Assembly (NCBI GenBank): GCA_964410215.1
Contig: CAYPHA010000005.1
Span: 59,632 to 123,631, forward strand
DNA length: 64,000 nt
From: CAYPHA01 sp964410215
GTDB lineage: Bacteria > Calditrichota > Calditrichia > Calditrichales > CAYPHA01
Reading direction: 5' to 3'
Below are positions 61,047-64,000 of the stretch, one piece after another. The notes below the pieces were generated by a model. The model did no database searches and was not told the origin of the DNA. It saw nothing but the letters and a program-made list of their open reading frames with translations. The position numbers were made by a program, and so were the translations under genes. The first letter of the stretch is position 1; each line of letters starts with the position of its first letter.

Positions 61047-64000
61047 ATGTTGAATAATCGAATGAATACACTGGTCAAAGCATGCTTGTTCTTTCTGGCT
61101 ATCCATGTATCCGCTCAAGACAATCAACTTGTCACCTGCTGGCAGATCGGTAAACCGGACAACAGTGCCTCCGAATTGGCCCTGGCACCGGATGATTATA
61201 AACAATTCGTTCCGGAAGGATTCGGCGGGGCGCATCGCTATTATGTCGTCGGTGAATCCAATCCGGCCGATGACTTCCCCTTTCTTCTACCCGGACCGAA
61301 AGACGCCTTTGCCGGATATGGACGATGGGCAGCCGGCGCGACTTTGAATACATTACCGGTGTATTTTAACATCTCCAATATGCCCGAAAAGGGAACATGC
61401 CGGTTAACGATAGACATATTGGCCGTCAACGCCGACGAGGCTCCCCTCTTTCGATGCACGATAAACGGTACCAATTTTGACCAGCTATTGACGGCGGGTA
61501 CATCTCCAGCTCCGGATGAGATGAAACCGAATCCCCAGACCGTATCCTTTACCCTTCCGCTCCATCAGTTAAAAAAAGGTATCAACGAATTCATTTTTCA
61601 AAATATGACCGGTCAGTGGTTTGCTTTCGACGCGATCCGATTTTACGCGCCGCCTGACCTGCGCATCGCATCACCGGGAAACACATTGATCCGATCCGTG
61701 GCGTTCTCGGATTTCGAACTAAAGGGCGAATCCTTTAACAGCCTGCCCCTGCTTGTCGATTGCCGTCATAAAGGTAAACCGGTAAAGATTAAGGCTGTGG
61801 TTGATTCACAGGAGCGCATCCTGACAATGGAGGAAGGCCATTCGGTGTTGGAGTTCGCCTTTCCGGCTGCCTCACAAGAAATAACATCGCGGGTCGACAT
61901 TTATGTCGACGATAACCTGGTCTTCAGCGACAAGCGGACCAGGAATCCGCGACCGCTTATCACGCCGTCCGATTACGTGAACCAGTTTATGGGCACCAGC
62001 GCCTCCCGCTGGATGATCGCGCCGGGACCCTGGATGCCCATGGCCATGGTAAAAATCGCACCGGACAATGAAAACAGCCGCTGGAAAGCGGGTTATGAGT
62101 TTCAGGTCGAGAATATTATGGGCTTCAGCCATGTCCATGAATGGACCATGGCCGGGCTGCTGATGATGCCGGCAAACGGGCCGCTGAAGATTCAACCGGG
62201 CCCGGAGGAGAACCCCGATCTCGGTTACCGATCCCGCATGAATAAACAAACCGAGGTCGCCGAAATCGGCCGCTATAAAACGGACTTACTCGACTATGAC
62301 ATCACGGCGGAACTCACGGCCACCACGCGCGCCGCCATGCAGCGCTATACCCTGCCGGCGGACCGGCAGAACCGCGTACTGATCGATCTTCACTTTCCGG
62401 CCGAATACTACTGGGAATTGCGTGATGCTGAAATTATCCGAACGAGCGACACGGAACTCGTAGGGCGGGCGCAATCCCATTGTTCCACGACCGGATACCG
62501 CGGTGAGCAGGATTATACCCTGTATTTTGTCGTCCAATTCGATACGCCCATGGCATCCATGGGCGGCTGGATCCGCGACCGGATTGTCGAGACGGCGGAT
62601 AAAATCGACAGGAGTCTCTATGAGCCTTTCTGGAATCATCGGATAAATAACTTTAATATGATGGATGCAGGTGCCTTCATTCATTTTGACAAGGGCATCA
62701 CCGGCGTAAAGGTGCGCACCGGTATCTCCCTGGTCAGTATCGAGCAGGCCCGGTTAAACCTGACAGAAGAAATCATCAAACCCTTCGGATGGGATTTTGA
62801 AGCGGTTGTACAGAACCAGAAGGATACCTGGAACCGCGTTCTGGGACGCGTCGAAATCGAAACGCCGGACCGTCTTCAGAAAGTCAAGTTTTACAGCAAT
62901 TTTTACCGGGCCGTATGCCCGCGCAACACCTGGAGCGATGTCAACGGGAAATGGGTGGATATGGATGAAATCGTTCGGCAGACCGACCCGGACCGGCCGA
63001 TCTACGGTAGTGACGGTTACTGGGGATGGCACTGGAACCTGGTGCAATTCTATAACCTGATCATGCCCGAATTTTCATCCAACTGGATTCATACCTATTT
63101 ATCCATGTATGAACACGGCGGCTGGCTGCCGCGGGGTAATCCAGGCATCGAATATTTTGCCGTGATGCCCGGCGAGCCTGAGATACCTTTAATGGTGGCC
63201 GCCTATCAGCATGGTATACAGGACAATGATGTGGATAAAATGTTTGAAGCCCTCATTCATCAGCAGACCGCTCTGCCAGAGGCCTATCCCGGAGGCGGCC
63301 AGGTGGGCAATGAAAGTTACCCTGTTTACCTGGAAAGGGGGTATGTGCCCCTGAAAAGCAGATATCAGGGTTATGTATCCAACACCCTGGAATACGCATA
63401 CCAGGATTGGTGTGTTGGTCAATTGGCCAAAGCCCTCCGGAAAGACAGTGTTCATCAGGTATTCTTGCAGCGTTCGGAGAACTGGCGGAATGTTTTCGAT
63501 CCGGAAACCGGATTCGTCCGTCCCAGGAATCCGGATGGCTCCTGGTATGACGATTTCTCACCCTACAACGCCCCGGGATTTTGTGAATCAAACAGCTGGC
63601 AGTATAGCTGGTACGTTCCCCAGAACCTTCACGGACTGATTGAACTGCTCGGAAAGGAACGTTTTATCCGTCGCCTGAATACGGCCATGGAGGCTTCCGA
63701 AAAAGTCTACTTCAATGCCCTGGCCGATAATTTTTCGAAATATCCCATCAATCACGGCAATGAATCCAATATGCAATCCTCCTATCTGTTCAACTATGCC
63801 GGTGTGCCCTGGCTGACACAGAAATGGACACGGGCCATACAGGAAAAGTACTACGGCATGGGCCCGCGGGATGCTTACCCCGGTGACGAAGACCAGGGGC
63901 AGATGAGTGCCTGGTATGTCATGAGCAGCATCGGCCTGTTCCAGATGGACGGCGGCGCATCCGTGAATCCGCACTATGAGCTCGGCAGCCCCCGGTTTGA
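61047..64000 (+). CDS. GH92-family glycosidase (alpha-mannosidase type), 3' end outside window
   Basis: At least 984 codons, open to the window edge. A signal peptide (LVKACLFFLAIHVSA) is followed by a domain resembling the carbohydrate-binding part of PL4 lyases (VTCWQIGKPDNSASELALAP). After a linker comes the GH92 catalytic region: GTSASRWMIAPGPWMPMAMV, GYEFQVENIMGFSHVHEWTM, GYWGWHWNLVQFYNL, GNPGIEYFAVMPGE, GFCESNSWQYSWYVPQNLHG, GNESNMQSSYLFNYAGVPWL and DEDQGQMSAWYVMSSIGLFQ. GH92 enzymes are calcium-dependent exo-alpha-mannosidases. GAGG lies 12 bases before the ATG. It is paired with the GH43-like gene. Confidence 0.93.
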   Translation, partial: MLNNRMNTLVKACLFFLAIHVSAQDNQLVTCWQIGKPDNSASELALAPDDYKQFVPEGFGGAHRYYVVGESNPADDFPFLLPGPKDAFAGYGRWAAGATLNTLPVYFNISNMPEKGTCRLTIDILAVNADEAPLFRCTINGTNFDQLLTAGTSPAPDEMKPNPQTVSFTLPLHQLKKGINEFIFQNMTGQWFAFDAIRFYAPPDLRIASPGNTLIRSVAFSDFELKGESFNSLPLLVDCRHKGKPVKIKAVVDSQERILTMEEGHSVLEFAFPAASQEITSRVDIYVDDNLVFSDKRTRNPRPLITPSDYVNQFMGTSASRWMIAPGPWMPMAMVKIAPDNENSRWKAGYEFQVENIMGFSHVHEWTMAGLLMMPANGPLKIQPGPEENPDLGYRSRMNKQTEVAEIGRYKTDLLDYDITAELTATTRAAMQRYTLPADRQNRVLIDLHFPAEYYWELRDAEIIRTSDTELVGRAQSHCSTTGYRGEQDYTLYFVVQFDTPMASMGGWIRDRIVETADKIDRSLYEPFWNHRINNFNMMDAGAFIHFDKGITGVKVRTGISLVSIEQARLNLTEEIIKPFGWDFEAVVQNQKDTWNRVLGRVEIETPDRLQKVKFYSNFYRAVCPRNTWSDVNGKWVDMDEIVRQTDPDRPIYGSDGYWGWHWNLVQFYNLIMPEFSSNWIHTYLSMYEHGGWLPRGNPGIEYFAVMPGEPEIPLMVAAYQHGIQDNDVDKMFEALIHQQTALPEAYPGGGQVGNESYPVYLERGYVPLKSRYQGYVSNTLEYAYQDWCVGQLAKALRKDSVHQVFLQRSENWRNVFDPETGFVRPRNPDGSWYDDFSPYNAPGFCESNSWQYSWYVPQNLHGLIELLGKERFIRRLNTAMEASEKVYFNALADNFSKYPINHGNESNMQSSYLFNYAGVPWLTQKWTRAIQEKYYGMGPRDAYPGDEDQGQMSAWYVMSSIGLFQMDGGASVNPHYELGSPRF

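Overview
The window reads as one stretch of chromosome from a Gram-negative member of the Fibrobacterota-Chlorobiota-Bacteroidota (FCB) group. A type IX secretion sorting domain (FNPFNPET-type, near 25502-25759) and lipoproteins point that way. So do a possible promoter with a TAnnTTT-like -10 and gene content seen in anaerobic Calditrichota, KSB1 or Ignavibacteriota-like bacteria: ferredoxin-MinD ATPases with a NifX-like protein, and propionyl-CoA carboxylase with methylmalonyl-CoA mutase. The phylum is an inference. I saw no tRNA, rRNA or CRISPR array.

Layout. 1-2265 (+): two MinD-type ATPases (the first cut by the window edge), a NifX-like protein and a small DUF5320-like protein, closed by a strong hairpin. 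2262-8678 (-): chemotaxis operon STAS-cheY-cheA-cheR-cheB-kinase-like protein-cheD, without cheW or a receptor gene. 8967-9278 (+): small J-domain protein. 9318-12891 (-): Gfo/Idh/MocA oxidoreductase, tyrA, DAHP synthase and ruvX. 13068-22832 (-): HU, mutS, a 1025-residue sensor kinase, coaX, birA, a DUF192 protein, a 2-hydroxyacid dehydrogenase and a GYD protein. 23140-40127 (-): propionate/methylmalonyl-CoA module (biotin carboxylase, biotin carrier, mutA, mutB, meaB). An AT-rich island of about 9.4 kb (24.3-33.7 kb) lies between mutB and meaB. It holds a vapBC pair, a broken secreted hydrolase gene, two paralogous lipoproteins, a relBE-like pair with a frameshifted toxin, three copies of a dispersed repeat and orphan palindromes. 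40244-55719 (-): eight consecutive signalling genes (hybrid kinases, receivers, PAS proteins, HDOD and degenerate HD-GYP proteins) with no DNA-binding output domain. 56095-59671 (+): an AraC-type regulator, then a DUF1611 / PLP-racemase / VanX-like dipeptidase cassette. 60046-64000 (+): a GH43-like lipoprotein and a GH92 glycosidase that runs off the end.

How the parts fit. The carboxylase subunits, mutase and MeaB form most of the route between propionyl-CoA and succinyl-CoA; the carboxyltransferase and epimerase must lie elsewhere. The chemotaxis and PAS/receiver clusters suggest heavy investment in sensing. The glycosidases suggest degradation of glycans, and the racemase/dipeptidase cassette suggests use or recycling of D-amino-acid peptides.

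The least ordinary parts are the island between mutB and meaB, the dispersed repeat with terminal inverted repeats, the pair of perfect 20-bp palindromes at 32362-32403, single-base frameshifts in A/T runs, a kinase-like Che protein without its phosphoacceptor histidine, and the racemase/dipeptidase cassette.
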